64,000 nucleotides of DNA from Thermomonas carbonis (GCF_014396975.1 NZ_CP060719.1:2762001-2826000), one strand, 5' to 3'. Positions 49,597 through 58,899 are shown, counted from the stretch's first letter. Translations and numbers: made by a program. Notes: generated from the letters alone by a model not told the origin.

Positions 49597-51015
49597 GTGG
49601 CCAGATCCGCGAAAAACAGCAGCGCCGATGAGTTGAGCTTGCTGCCTGCACAGCCGGGCAGTTCGGCATCGTCGCGAATAAATGCCGAAGGCTCGGCTGA
49701 TCTCGTGGCGATGCGGCCGCTGGCCGAACGCATGCGGCCACGTACCCTCGACGACATGGTCGGGCAGCGCCGCTTGCTCGCGCCGGGCTCCGCGCTGCGG
49801 CGCGCGGTAGAAGCCGGACGCGTGCATTCCATGATCCTGTGGGGGCCGCCGGGCTGTGGGAAGACCACGCTCGCATTGCTGTTGGCGCGCTATGCCGACG
49901 CCGAGTTCGTGGCGATCTCCGCCGTGCTATCCGGCCTGCCGCAGGTACGCGAGGTGCTCGCCGAGGCGCAGGCGCGTTTCGAGGATGGTCGCCGCACCGT
50001 GCTGTTCGTGGACGAGGTGCATCGCTTCAACAAGGCGCAGCAGGACGCGTTCCTCCCGCACATCGAGCGCGGCAGCATCCTGTTCGTCGGTGCCACCACC
50101 GAGAATCCGTCCTTCGAGTTGAACTCGGCGCTGTTGTCGCGCTGCCGCGTGCATGTGCTCGAAGCGGTATCGACCGACGACATCGTCATCGCATTGCGGC
50201 ATGCCCTGGCCGATGGCGAACGCGGCCTGGGTGCACGCATGCTGGAGGTGGCCGATGCGTCCCTGGCCGAGATCGCCGGTGCCGCCGATGGCGATGTGCG
50301 ACGTGCGCTGACCCTGCTCGAAATCGCCGCCGACATTGCAGAAGGCGAGGGCGGCACGATCAGCGAGTTCACCCTGCATCAGGTACTGGCCGACCGCACC
50401 CGGCGCTTCGACAAGGGCGGCGACCAGTTCTACGACCAGATCTCGGCATTGCACAAATGCGTGCGCAGCTCCAATCCGGATGCCGCGCTGTACTGGCTTG
50501 CGCGGATGCTGGACGGCGGTGCCGACCCGGCCTACCTGGCGCGACGGCTGACGCGGATGGCGGTGGAAGACATCGGGCTGGCCGATCCACGCGCCATGCA
50601 GATGGCGATCGAGGCCTGGGATGCCTACGACCGTCTGGGCTCGCCGGAAGGCGAACTCGCGCTGGCGCAGCTGACGATCTATCTGGCCAGCACCGCCAAG
50701 TCGAATGCCGGCTACCGCGCGTATAAGGCGGCACGTGCGGATGTCGATGCGCTCGGCACGCAGGATGTGCCGCTGCACTTCCGCAACGCACCGACCAAGC
50801 TGATGAAGTCGCTCGGCCATGGCAAGGATTATCAGTACGACCACGATGCGGATGGTGGCATCGCGCTGGACCAGACCGGCTTCCCGGATGCGATGGGCGA
50901 GCGCGTGTACTACGCACCGACCACCCGCGGCATGGAAGGCAAGCTCAAGGAAAAACTCGATGCCCTGCGCGCCGCGCGAGAGCAGGCGCGAGCCGCAAAG
51001 AGCGGGTCGTCGTGA
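49597..51015 (+). CDS. rarA: replication-associated recombination protein A (RarA/MgsA AAA+ ATPase)
   Basis: The protein has 472 residues from GTG 49597; a second possible start is the Met in 'AMRPLAERMRP' (residue 39), which is where most RarA proteins align. The AAA+ core shows Walker A 'GPPGCGKTTLALL', Walker B 'LFVDEVHRFNK' and sensor 1 'GATTENPSF', followed by a clamp-loader-like helical domain and the MgsA tail ('RRLTRMAVEDIGLADP', 'APTTRGMEGKLKEKL'). RarA acts at stalled replication forks. The stop overlaps crcB (GTGA). Confidence 0.96.
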   Translation: MARSAKNSSADELSLLPAQPGSSASSRINAEGSADLVAMRPLAERMRPRTLDDMVGQRRLLAPGSALRRAVEAGRVHSMILWGPPGCGKTTLALLLARYADAEFVAISAVLSGLPQVREVLAEAQARFEDGRRTVLFVDEVHRFNKAQQDAFLPHIERGSILFVGATTENPSFELNSALLSRCRVHVLEAVSTDDIVIALRHALADGERGLGARMLEVADASLAEIAGAADGDVRRALTLLEIAADIAEGEGGTISEFTLHQVLADRTRRFDKGGDQFYDQISALHKCVRSSNPDAALYWLARMLDGGADPAYLARRLTRMAVEDIGLADPRAMQMAIEAWDAYDRLGSPEGELALAQLTIYLASTAKSNAGYRAYKAARADVDALGTQDVPLHFRNAPTKLMKSLGHGKDYQYDHDADGGIALDQTGFPDAMGERVYYAPTTRGMEGKLKEKLDALRAAREQARAAKSGSS

Positions 51016-51413
51016 GCCTGTGGTGGCAGCAGCTCATGCTGGTGATGCTGGGCGGCGCGCTCGGCGCGGCGGGGCGCTTCTGGCTGGGCGGGGCGATGCT
51101 GCGGCAGTTCGGTTCCGGCATGCCTTGGGGAACGCTGGCGGCAAACCTGATCGGCTCGTTCGCGGTCGGGTACATCGCGGTGTGGCTGGAGGGCAGGGGG
51201 CAGGCGGCGCTCTACTGGCGCGCGTTCCTCATTGTCGGCTTGCTGGGCGGGCTGACGACGTTTTCGGCGCTGATGCTTGAAGCCTTGCTGTTCGCACGCA
51301 CGCATCGGAACGACCTGTTGCTGGCCTATCTCGGCGGCACGCTGGTCGCGGGCTTGTTGCTGGTCTGGGCGGGTGCGCGGCTGGCCGAGGCGATGCGCGC
51401 CGCGACGCCCTGA
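51012..51413 (+). CDS. crcB: fluoride ion channel CrcB/Fluc
   Basis: The protein has 133 residues with four membrane helices. Family motifs are 'GGALGAAGRFWLG', 'WGTLAANLIGSFAVG' with the central Asn, and 'GGLTTFSALMLE'. Canonical Fluc channels have TTFSTF; the second Phe of the pore ladder is Leu here. It exports fluoride as a dual-topology dimer. The GTG start overlaps the rarA stop (GTGA), so expression is coupled. In Xanthomonas serS follows at this point; here the sugar island begins instead, on the opposite strand. Confidence 0.93.
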   Translation: MSLWWQQLMLVMLGGALGAAGRFWLGGAMLRQFGSGMPWGTLAANLIGSFAVGYIAVWLEGRGQAALYWRAFLIVGLLGGLTTFSALMLEALLFARTHRNDLLLAYLGGTLVAGLLLVWAGARLAEAMRAATP

Positions 51414-51428
51414 TCCGACGCGCCAGTT

Positions 51429-53117
51429 CTATTGGCGAACGGCGTAGGGCCCGAACGTATTGCCGATGAAGCCACCGGCGCGGTCGACGCTGAGCACACT
51501 TGTATCCAGCCCGCTTGCAAGCGATTTCCACTCGCCAGTCTGCGTGCGCCATGACACATCCAAAGTCGGTCCGTCGAGCTTGAAGCGCAGCGACACCGCT
51601 TCGTGCGTCGATGCCAGCGGCACCCGCTTGAGCTCACGTCCCAACAGCGGATCGTCCTTGCCTGCGCGCAGCCGCAAGACCAACGCTGCGCCATTCCTAT
51701 CGCGTTCGACCATTGCCAGGAGGTGGTGGGTTTCGTTCTGCAGCAGCGCCAGTCCGGCCTGCTCGCCGGCCTCCAGTCCCGCAGGTTCGAGCATGACCTC
51801 GATGCGCGCGCGATGGTGTTGCAAGCGATGCGCCAGGTAGGTCGGTTGGCCGTTGCCGGCCCTGCCATGCGCGCCCAACGCAGTCGCACCGGGCACGATT
51901 CGCAAACCGCCATCGCCGGTGCGGAACCACGGTTGTTGCGGGGCGTGCAGGGTCAGCCATTGCGGGCCGGGCTTCTCGGTGAAGCCTTCGCTCCACGTGA
52001 TCGGCCCGGACATCGGTGCCGTCTGCGGATCGCGCGGCAGCGCGGGACGCGTGGCGATCGCCGGCGCGCGTGCGCCACGCGGCAGCACCATCGGCCAGCC
52101 ATCGCTTGTCCAGCTGACCGGCAGCAGGAAGGTCTCGCGGCCGAGGTTGTACTGGTTGCCGCGATACGGACGCGTGGCCAGGAACACGGTCCACCATGAG
52201 CCGTCTTTCAGCTCGATGAACTGCGCATGCCCGGTGGAGGTGATTGGCGATGGCCGGTTCGGATCGAGGTCGCGCTGGGTCAGCGACGGATTGCCGGCCC
52301 ACGCCACGTATGGCCCTTCGACATCGCGACTGCGCCAGACCATCTGCGCATGCTGTTCGCCGGTGCCGCCCTCGGCGGCGGTCAGGTAGTACCAGTCGCC
52401 GCGGCGGAAAATGTGCGGGCCCTCGACGTGCTCCGGCTTGCTGGCCGGATCCACGCCGCCGTCGACCAGCACCTTGCGTTCGCCGACCAGTTGCATCGTG
52501 GCGATGTCGTAGCGCTGCAGCCAGATCGCGCGGTGGCCGTCGTAGCGCATCGGCACCTGCGGGATGCCGTTGCTGACCAGCCAGGCGCTGCCGTCGTGGT
52601 CGAAGAACAGCGAGGGATCGATGCCGTCGAACGACAGGAAGTGCGGATCCGACCACGGGCCGGCCGGATCCTTCGCGCTGATCACGAAATTGCCCATGCC
52701 TTTGCCGGGGCAATAGAAGCAGGTATTGGCGATGTAGTAGGTGCCGTCGTGGTGACTGATGGTGGCGGCGAACAGGCCACGGGTGAGTTCCTCGGCGTCG
52801 CCGTAGGGCATCTGTCCCGGTCGATCGATGGCATTGCCGATCTGCCGCCAGGACACCAGGTCCTTGCTGTGGAACACCGGCAGGCCGGGGAAATAGCCGA
52901 AGGTCGAGGTGACCAGGTAGAAATCGTCGCCGACCCGAATCGCGGACGGATCCGGATAGAAGCCGGCGAGCACCGGGTTTCGGTATTGGTCGGCGTTGGG
53001 TGCAGCGCCGCCGTCATCGCCGCTGTAGTCGATGCGGGTGAAGCGCGCCTCGCCGGCGATTGCGCCCAAGCTGCAGGCGAGCACGCCGATCGCGAGGCAG
53101 CAACGAAGCGTCTTCAT
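51429..53117 (-). CDS. glycoside hydrolase family 43 (xylosidase/arabinofuranosidase) with C-terminal beta-sandwich
   Basis: The protein has 562 residues from ATG 53117, with a signal peptide ('LAIGVLACSLGAIAG'), so it is periplasmic. The five-bladed propeller carries the three GH43 carboxylates: the base Asp in 'RNPVLAGFYPDPSAI', the pKa-modulating Asp in 'FDGIDPSLFF' and the acid Glu in 'KPEHVEGPHIFRRG'. A concanavalin-like GH43_C2 domain follows from ~residue 360. It cleaves beta-xylosyl or alpha-arabinofuranosyl side chains. Last gene of the galactose operon; the ATG overlaps the dgoK stop (TGATG). Subfamily 12-like specificity would suit xyloglucan. Confidence 0.92.
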   Translation of the reverse strand: MKTLRCCLAIGVLACSLGAIAGEARFTRIDYSGDDGGAAPNADQYRNPVLAGFYPDPSAIRVGDDFYLVTSTFGYFPGLPVFHSKDLVSWRQIGNAIDRPGQMPYGDAEELTRGLFAATISHHDGTYYIANTCFYCPGKGMGNFVISAKDPAGPWSDPHFLSFDGIDPSLFFDHDGSAWLVSNGIPQVPMRYDGHRAIWLQRYDIATMQLVGERKVLVDGGVDPASKPEHVEGPHIFRRGDWYYLTAAEGGTGEQHAQMVWRSRDVEGPYVAWAGNPSLTQRDLDPNRPSPITSTGHAQFIELKDGSWWTVFLATRPYRGNQYNLGRETFLLPVSWTSDGWPMVLPRGARAPAIATRPALPRDPQTAPMSGPITWSEGFTEKPGPQWLTLHAPQQPWFRTGDGGLRIVPGATALGAHGRAGNGQPTYLAHRLQHHRARIEVMLEPAGLEAGEQAGLALLQNETHHLLAMVERDRNGAALVLRLRAGKDDPLLGRELKRVPLASTHEAVSLRFKLDGPTLDVSWRTQTGEWKSLASGLDTSVLSVDRAGGFIGNTFGPYAVRQ

Positions 53118-54037
53118 CACACGCTCTCCGGGATTGAACGCGTCGCGGTGCGCCGCGACCACAATGCATACAGGCCGTGCGCAGCCAGGTCTTCGGGATG
53201 GCGCTGCACGCCGATGCCGAGCGAGGTCAGCGCATGCGCATACGAGGCAAGCAATCGGTCGTTGCCGACCAGATGCACTTGGGCCGGCCGCGGCTTCTGC
53301 GAAAACGCACCGGACGCGCGCAGTTCGTGGCCGATCAGCAGGCCGGACAGGTACGAGGGCAACGCTGCTTCCGCGACCTGCTGGAACAGGCCTGCGGTGC
53401 GCACGCCAAACAGATGGTGGAGCATGCCGCCGGCCTGCTCGCTGCGGCGCAGGCCGGTGTCGAAGGCGAAGGCATCGAAGCGGCCGTCTTCGACCGGCAT
53501 CAGCCGCCCGAGGATGCTGTGCTGGCGCAGCACGGCATACAGCTCGCCGGTCATCGCGGTGGCGATGCGCTGGATCCGTCCGTCGCGCACGCCGACCCAT
53601 TTGCTGTGCGTGCCTGGCAGGCAGACCAGGTGGCTGCCGACCGCGAGGTTGCCGAGCAGTGCGGCCAGTTGGGTTTCCTCGCCGCGCATCACGTCGGGCA
53701 CGCTGTCGGACATCAAGTCGCGCAGGCCGGGCATGAGCCAGAGCGCGCGGCCGTCGAAGCCGGGCGGGTGGATGCGCTGCATGCCATCGGCGAGTTCGGC
53801 GATGCCGGCCGGACAGTCGAGGTAGGGCACTTCCTGCCAGCCGCCGCGCCCGCCGACCATCCCGCACAGGATGATCACGGCGTCGTCCCAGCCGTCGATG
53901 CCGCGCGCCAGCACCTCGCCGAAGCGGCCAACGCTGGCGAGCACGCCATCGTCGCTGCGTCGCCGCTCGAGCACCATGCCGGCCACGTCGAGGCGGTACA
54001 GGCGCAGGCTGCTGGTGCCCCAGTCGACTGCGATCAT
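53117..54037 (-). CDS. dgoK: 2-dehydro-3-deoxygalactonokinase
   Basis: The protein has 306 residues from ATG 54037, which overlaps the upstream lactonase stop (ATGA). It belongs to the DgoK family of the ASKHA fold: 'MIAVDWGTSSLRLY' (phosphate 1 loop), 'GMVGGRGGWQEVPYLDCP' and 'LPGTHSKWVGV' with the catalytic Asp/His region. It phosphorylates KDGal to KDPGal for the aldolase encoded upstream in the same operon. The context with galactonate dehydratase and KDPGal aldolase makes the specificity firm. Confidence 0.94.
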   Translation of the reverse strand: MIAVDWGTSSLRLYRLDVAGMVLERRRSDDGVLASVGRFGEVLARGIDGWDDAVIILCGMVGGRGGWQEVPYLDCPAGIAELADGMQRIHPPGFDGRALWLMPGLRDLMSDSVPDVMRGEETQLAALLGNLAVGSHLVCLPGTHSKWVGVRDGRIQRIATAMTGELYAVLRQHSILGRLMPVEDGRFDAFAFDTGLRRSEQAGGMLHHLFGVRTAGLFQQVAEAALPSYLSGLLIGHELRASGAFSQKPRPAQVHLVGNDRLLASYAHALTSLGIGVQRHPEDLAAHGLYALWSRRTATRSIPESV

Positions 54038-54933
54038 GTCAGTCGCACCCGGTCTTCGCTGCGCGAAAGCACGCGGCCGACGTGATGGAAAAAGATCCCG
54101 CCGGATGCCGGTTGCGCGGCCAGCACGCGCGGTGGCAGGCCGACCCGCGCACTGGTGATGAAGAGGGTGTCGCCACGCAGGGCCACGCAACTGGGCTGCG
54201 CTGCATCGATGCGGATGATGCGATCGACCTGGCCGTCCGGCAGGTAACGAACGACCTGACCGGCGCCCCATTGCGCGTTCCAGAGCGCACCTTCGGCATC
54301 GATGATGGAGCCGTCGGGTTCGGCACCCGGCGTGTCCAGGGTGACGAAGACGCGCACGTTCGAGATCGAGGCCTTCGCCGCGTCGTAGTCGCAGCAGAGG
54401 ATGCGCGGCTCCACCGAATCGCAGAAATACATCCGCGTGCCGGCCTTGTCGAAGCAGATCGAATTGGGGATCGCCGCGGCGGGCAGGCCAAGATCGCGCA
54501 GGCCGTGCGCCGCGGTGTACTGGTAGAAACGGCCGGCCTTGCGGTTGTCGGCGTGTTCGCTCTTGGTGCCGAACACGAAGCCGCCGTTGCGATCCGCGCG
54601 GCCATCGTTGACGCGGGTCATCGGGTCGTCGGCTTCCACGTCGGCCAGTTTGCGCAGCGGCAGCGTGGTGGCGTCCGCGTGCGCATCCACGTCCGCGGCA
54701 TAGAGGCCATCCGCCAGGCCCAGCAGGAGCCGGCCATCTTCTCCCAGGCCGATGCAGGCCAGCGGCTGCTGCATGGTCCAAGTGTGGGTATGGCCGCTGG
54801 CCGGCTCGTAGCACCACAGCTTGCAGGCGAGGATATCGACCCAGTACAGCCGTTGCCGGCGCTCGCACCACAGGATGCCTTCGCCGAGTTCGCAGCGGCT
54901 GTCGAGCAGGAGCCTGGCGGGCGTTGCGGTCAT
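54034..54933 (-). CDS. SMP-30/gluconolactonase family sugar lactonase
   Basis: The protein has 299 residues from ATG 54933; a longer frame to 54966 overlaps the dehydratase. The six-bladed propeller of the SMP-30/LRE family has metal ligands in 'CELGEGILW' (Glu), 'RVNDGRADRNGG' (Asn/Asp) and 'EPDGSIIDAEGALW' (Asp). The product would open galactono-1,4/1,5-lactone to galactonate, the step between the dehydrogenase and the dehydratase of this operon. Related enzymes act on arabinonolactone or gluconolactone. No signal peptide is seen, so it is cytoplasmic. Confidence 0.92.
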   Translation of the reverse strand: MTATPARLLLDSRCELGEGILWCERRQRLYWVDILACKLWCYEPASGHTHTWTMQQPLACIGLGEDGRLLLGLADGLYAADVDAHADATTLPLRKLADVEADDPMTRVNDGRADRNGGFVFGTKSEHADNRKAGRFYQYTAAHGLRDLGLPAAAIPNSICFDKAGTRMYFCDSVEPRILCCDYDAAKASISNVRVFVTLDTPGAEPDGSIIDAEGALWNAQWGAGQVVRYLPDGQVDRIIRIDAAQPSCVALRGDTLFITSARVGLPPRVLAAQPASGGIFFHHVGRVLSRSEDRVRLT

Positions 54934-54937
54934 CCGC

Positions 54938-56089
54938 TCACCATTCCGCCACGCTGCCGTCGGCATGCCGCCACAGCGGGTTGCGCCAGCGCGGAGGATT
55001 GCGACTGGCGGCGATCAGGCGTTCCTCGTCGATCTCCACCCCCAGGCCGGGTTTCGGCAACGCGGCGATGCTGCCGGTCGCGTCGCAGCGGAAGTCCTCC
55101 TTGTTCAACACGTAGTCGAGCAGGTCGGCGCCCTCGTTGTAGTGGATGCCGATGCTCTGTTCCTGCAGCATCGCGTTCCATGAAACGAAGTCGACCTGCA
55201 GGCAGGCGGCGAGTGCGACCGGGCCGAGTGGGCAGTGCGGTGCCAGCGCGACGTCGTGCGCTTCCGCCATCGCCGCGATCTTCACGCATTCGCTGATGCC
55301 ACCGGCATGCGAGAGGTCGGGTTGCAAGATCGAAAGGCCACCGGCGCACAGCACCGGCTTGAACTCGGCGCGCGAGTACATGCGTTCGCCCGCGGCGAGC
55401 GGGATGGACGTCGCATCCGAGAGCGGCCGGTAGTACTCCCAGTGTTCGGGCAGCACCGGTTCCTCGACGAACAGCGGCTTGAACGGTGCCAGTTCGCGCA
55501 ACAGCACGCGCGCCATCGGCGTGCTCACCCGGCCATGGAAGTCGATGCCGAAATCCACCGCATCGCCCATCGCCTCGCGGATCGCCGCCACCTTTGCCAC
55601 CGCGGCGTCGATCGCGCGCGGGCTGTCGATCAGCTTGAGTTCCTCGGTGCCGTTGAACTTGAACGTGTCGAATCCCTGCGCCTGATAGGCGCGCATCTGC
55701 GCGACGATGTCGGCGGGACGGTCGCCGCCGACCCAGCGATACGTCTTCATGCGCTCGCGTACAAGACCGCCCAGCAATTGGTACACCGGCACGCCGAGCG
55801 CCTTGCCCTTGATGTCCCACAAGGCCTGGTCGATGCCGGCGATCGCGCTCATCAGGATCGCGCCGCCGCGATAGAAACCACCGCGATTCAATACCTGCCA
55901 CAGATCGTTGATGCGCGCCGGATCCTGGCCGATCAGATAGTCGCCGAGTTCGTGCACGGCCACTTCGACGGTCGCGGCGCGGCCTTCGATGACCGGCTCA
56001 CCCCAGCCGCTGATGCCCTCGTCGGTTTCGATCTTGAGGAACAGCCAGCGCGGCGCGGCCTGGTAGGTGGTGAGGCGCACGATCTTCAT
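54938..56089 (-). CDS. dgoD: D-galactonate dehydratase
   Basis: The protein has 383 residues (E. coli DgoD 382) from ATG 56089. It is an enolase-superfamily enzyme of the mandelate-racemase group with the metal ligands and catalytic His in 'FGIDFHGRV' (Asp, His), 'FVEEPVLPE' (Glu), 'AAGERMYSR' (Glu) and 'LAPHCPLGP' (His). It converts galactonate to 2-dehydro-3-deoxygalactonate. Four-base ATGA overlap with the aldolase gene upstream. This is unlike the MLE-group enzyme at 7738, which has lysine catalysts. Confidence 0.95.
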   Translation of the reverse strand: MKIVRLTTYQAAPRWLFLKIETDEGISGWGEPVIEGRAATVEVAVHELGDYLIGQDPARINDLWQVLNRGGFYRGGAILMSAIAGIDQALWDIKGKALGVPVYQLLGGLVRERMKTYRWVGGDRPADIVAQMRAYQAQGFDTFKFNGTEELKLIDSPRAIDAAVAKVAAIREAMGDAVDFGIDFHGRVSTPMARVLLRELAPFKPLFVEEPVLPEHWEYYRPLSDATSIPLAAGERMYSRAEFKPVLCAGGLSILQPDLSHAGGISECVKIAAMAEAHDVALAPHCPLGPVALAACLQVDFVSWNAMLQEQSIGIHYNEGADLLDYVLNKEDFRCDATGSIAALPKPGLGVEIDEERLIAASRNPPRWRNPLWRHADGSVAEW

Positions 56090-56709
56090 GCCGCGTGGTC
56101 CAGCCAGGCCTGGCGGAACGCGCGTGCATGCGTGCGCGTCGCGTCGACCGATTGGCCGGGCTTGTAAAGTTCGCCGCCGATGCCGGCGCCCGCGCAGCCG
56201 GCGGAGAGGTAGCCGGGGAGCGTGTCGGGCGTGACGCCACCGACGGCGAATAGAGGGACAGGCGGCAGCACGCTGCGCAGGGCACGCGCCATGGCCGGGC
56301 CGTGAATGGAGGCAGGGAACAGCTTCAGCAGTTGTGCGCCTGCATCGAGCGCGGCGAACGCTTCGGTCGCGGTCGCGCAACCGGCGGCGACCAGCAGGCC
56401 GCGATCCACCGCGTGGCGGATCACCGCCGGGTTTGTGTTGGGCGTGACTGCCAGCGTGCCGCCGGCATCGACCAACGCATCGACATGCGCCAGGGTCAGC
56501 ACCGTGCCGGCACCGATCCGCGCGTCGACGCTGAACTCGCGGGCCGCAATCGCAACGCTGTCCTGCCAGTCCGGCGAGTTGGTCGGGATCTCGATCGCGT
56601 CGAAGCCTTCCTCGACCAGCGCACGCACGTGTGCCGAAGTCTCGTCAGGGGTGATGCCGCGCAGGATCGCGATCAGCGGCAGGCGGAAGGGCGTGGTGAG
56701 TGCGTCCAT
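56086..56709 (-). CDS. dgoA: 2-dehydro-3-deoxy-6-phosphogalactonate aldolase
   Basis: The protein has 207 residues. It is a class I KDPG/KDPGal aldolase: '[12 protein letters not shown]', 'AIEIPTNSP', 'GAGTVLT' and the Schiff-base lysine in '[10 protein letters not shown]'. It splits KDPGal to pyruvate and glyceraldehyde 3-phosphate. Neighbours DgoK and DgoD specify the galacto form rather than the gluco form. In E. coli dgoA and dgoD are close neighbours too. It lies five bases after the SDR gene. Confidence 0.94.
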   Translation of the reverse strand: MDALTTPFRLPLIAILRGITPDETSAHVRALVEEGFDAIEIPTNSPDWQDSVAIAAREFSVDARIGAGTVLTLAHVDALVDAGGTLAVTPNTNPAVIRHAVDRGLLVAAGCATATEAFAALDAGAQLLKLFPASIHGPAMARALRSVLPPVPLFAVGGVTPDTLPGYLSAGCAGAGIGGELYKPGQSVDATRTHARAFRQAWLDHAA

Positions 56710-56714
56710 GCGGA

Positions 56715-57455
56715 TCAGTCGTGGTAGACCTGCGTGCGGCCGCCATCGATCAGGATGTCGGTGGCGTTGATGAAGCGTGCTTCGTCGCTGGCCAGGAACA
56801 GCGCGGTGTAGGCGACTTCCTCGGGACTGCCGATGCGTCGGGGCGGCAGCAGCTCGGTCTGGCGCTCACGCGCGCCGGGTTCGCGCTCGAACCAGGCCTC
56901 GATGCGCGGCACCAGGATCAGGCCGGGCGAAATCGAATTGACCCGCACGCCGCGTGCCGCGTACTCGATGCCGAGCGAACGGGTCATGCCGATGAGCGCG
57001 TGCTTGGCGATCGGGTAGGGAAACGCGCCGGGGATGATCTTGTGCCCGTGCACCGAGGCGATGTTGACGATGCTGCCCGCGCCCTGCGCCAGCATCGCCG
57101 GCAGCACCGCGCGGCAGAGGTGCCAGGCACCTTTCAGGTTCAGCGACAGGCAGCGCTCCCAGTCGGCATCGCTGAGAGACAACGGCTCGGAGAACACGTC
57201 CGCGCCGGCGTTGTTAACCAGCACATCGATGCGGCCATGCGTGGCGAGTACATCGGCGATTGCTGCGTCGACCGCCGTGGGATCGGTGATGTCGCACAAC
57301 TGGTGGGTGATGACATCGTCGGTCGTCGTCGCGACGTTCCGATCCAGGCCGACCACCAACGCGCCCTCGCTGGCGAACAATCGTGCGGTGGCGGCGCCAA
57401 TGCCGCTGGCAGCCCCGGTGACCACGGCGACCTTGCCCTGCAGGCGGCTACTCAT
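56715..57455 (-). CDS. SDR-family sugar dehydrogenase (likely galactose 1-dehydrogenase)
   Basis: The protein has 246 residues from ATG 57455 ('MSSRLQGKVAVVTG'). Classical SDR motifs are 'TGAASGIGAAT' (NAD(P) binding), 'NNAGADV', Ser in 'NIASVHG', the catalytic 'YPIAK' and 'SPGLI'. As first enzyme of an operon that continues with lactonase, dehydratase, kinase and aldolase, it most likely oxidises D-galactose (or a related aldose such as fucose or arabinose) to its lactone. An unrelated upstream frame of 319 residues is shadow. The ATG overlaps the stop of a 26-codon ORF. Confidence 0.85.
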   Translation of the reverse strand: MSSRLQGKVAVVTGAASGIGAATARLFASEGALVVGLDRNVATTTDDVITHQLCDITDPTAVDAAIADVLATHGRIDVLVNNAGADVFSEPLSLSDADWERCLSLNLKGAWHLCRAVLPAMLAQGAGSIVNIASVHGHKIIPGAFPYPIAKHALIGMTRSLGIEYAARGVRVNSISPGLILVPRIEAWFEREPGARERQTELLPPRRIGSPEEVAYTALFLASDEARFINATDILIDGGRTQVYHD

Positions 57456-57532
57456 CGCTCGATGCTCCTGTGCCAGCCATCGAGGCCGGTCGGGACGGCA
57501 TTGGCGATGCTGTCGAGTTGCGAGTGCGCCAT
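57452..57532 (-). CDS. small ORF (26 residues) overlapping the start of the sugar operon
   Basis: ATG 57532 is preceded by GGGAGG at ideal distance, and the stop forms an ATGA overlap with the SDR start. The peptide ('MAHSQLDSIANAVPTG' then 'LDGWHRSIER') has no known motif. It may be a leader peptide that couples translation to the operon. Whether it is translated is unknown; the spacing of both signals is what supports it. Confidence 0.45.
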   Translation of the reverse strand: MAHSQLDSIANAVPTGLDGWHRSIER

Positions 57533-57693
57533 CGGTGGTCCTCCCTGCAGTGAATCCCGCTGCCGCGGCATCCGGCCTGTCATGGCCAATGCCCCCCGCG
57601 ACACGGGAATGGGCCATGTCCGGCCCGTTCATCGAAGCGTGGCATAGCCTCGCGTGACGATGTATGTACGACAAATGAAATTTTAGGCATATC

Positions 57694-57712
57694 CTATTCG
57701 TTCACCGAATAG
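57694..57712. promoter_or_regulatory. inverted repeat, candidate LysR-type operator 1
   Basis: CTATTCG / CGAATAG with a five-base loop, giving TATTC-N7-GAATA, a LysR-box shape. It lies between the sugar operon and the LysR gene. On the minus strand a TAAAAT (near 57684-57679) could be the operon -10. Confidence 0.55.
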
Positions 57713-57732
57713 CTTAGTTGCAGGAGTTCCCG

Positions 57733-58707
57733 ATGGTGCAGCCTTCCACCAGCTGGTTCGGCGCGACCCGCCTGAAAACCCGGCACCTCTTGCTGCTGGT
57801 CCACCTTTACGAGCAGCGCTCGGTGCTGCGTGCCGCCGAGGCCGCCAACATGACCCAGCCGGCGGCCTCCAAGCTGCTGGCGGAGATGGAGCACCTGCTC
57901 GGCGTGCCGCTGTTCGACCGGCATGCGCGCGGGGTGGAACCGACCTGGTACGGCCAGGTGCTGATCCGACGCGCCCGCGCGGCGCTCTCGGAGATCGGCC
58001 GCGCCCACGACGAGATCGCTGCGCTGGCCAGCGGGCGGATGGGGCAGGCCTCGATCGGCACGGTGGTGAACCCCGGCACGACTCTGGTTCCGCAGGCCAT
58101 CGCCGAGGTCAAGCGCGACTTCCCGGACATCCTGATCAAGGTCGAGATGGACTATAGCCGGCCGCTGGTGGCCAAGCTCCTGGATGGCCAGCTGGACATC
58201 GTGATCGGCCGCATCATGGGCCCGGAAGGCGCGGCCGAGCTGGATTTCGAGCCACTCGCCGACGAGCCGCACTCGGTGATCGTGCGCGCCGGCCATCCGC
58301 TGGCGCTTCGCGGCAAGATCAGCCACGCCGACCTGGCCGAGCACGGCTGGATCATGCCGCCCGAAGCCAGCGTGCTGCGCTCGCGGCTGGATGCGGTGTT
58401 CCTCGAGCATGGCCTGCCGCTGCCGCAGAACATCGTCGAAACCGCCTCGCTGCCGGTGATCATCCACTTGCTGCGGCATAGCGACATGTTGACCGCCTTG
58501 CCGGTCGAATCGGTCGGCCCCTACCTGCAGACCGGGCAGATGCTGGTGCTGCCGATCGAGCTAGGGGTGCGGATGGAGTACTTCGGCATCGTCCGCCGCC
58601 GCGACCACCTGCTGTCGCCGGGTGCCGATCGCGTCCTGCAGGCGCTGCGGGCGACCGCGCGCCGGATCTATCCCGAACTCGGCCACGGGCGCGGCAGGCA
58701 GGGATAG
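57733..58707 (+). CDS. LysR-family regulator (GbpR-like, sugar catabolism)
   Basis: The protein has 324 residues from ATG 57733 (CAGGAG six bases upstream). The N-terminal winged helix-turn-helix ('LVHLYEQRSVLRAAEAANMTQPAASKLLAEMEHLL', landmarks) is followed by the periplasmic-binding-like effector domain. Its divergent position next to the galactose operon and adjacent to the TonB receptor gene suggests it controls both, with galactose or a pathway intermediate as effector. GbpR of Agrobacterium, a galactose-responsive LysR protein, is an analogue by role; orthology is not claimed. Confidence 0.9.
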   Translation: MVQPSTSWFGATRLKTRHLLLLVHLYEQRSVLRAAEAANMTQPAASKLLAEMEHLLGVPLFDRHARGVEPTWYGQVLIRRARAALSEIGRAHDEIAALASGRMGQASIGTVVNPGTTLVPQAIAEVKRDFPDILIKVEMDYSRPLVAKLLDGQLDIVIGRIMGPEGAAELDFEPLADEPHSVIVRAGHPLALRGKISHADLAEHGWIMPPEASVLRSRLDAVFLEHGLPLPQNIVETASLPVIIHLLRHSDMLTALPVESVGPYLQTGQMLVLPIELGVRMEYFGIVRRRDHLLSPGADRVLQALRATARRIYPELGHGRGRQG

Positions 58708-58712
58708 CCTTT

Positions 58713-58736
58713 TTCCATACCTAGTTTGTTATGGAA
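58713..58736. promoter_or_regulatory. inverted repeat, candidate LysR-type operator 2
   Basis: TTCCATA / TATGGAA arms around CCTAGTTTGT, containing ATAC-N7-GTTAT, close to the LysR consensus ATAC-N7-GTAT. Together with the first site it shares GAATAGCT at its 3' side (CGAATAGCT and GGAATAGCT). It precedes the TonB receptor gene. Confidence 0.55.
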
Positions 58737-58899
58737 TAGCTCTGACCGAAGTTTTCATTGGTATGGCATTCCCCGTGGCGGCATGCTGCGACTCGAGCCC
58801 CGTCCGCCCATCCGGAAAGACACCGGTTCACCGCGAGCGCATAGCGCGCGGCCACAACTCGAATCTTCACGCTGTCATGTCTCCTGGGAGGGAAAGACC

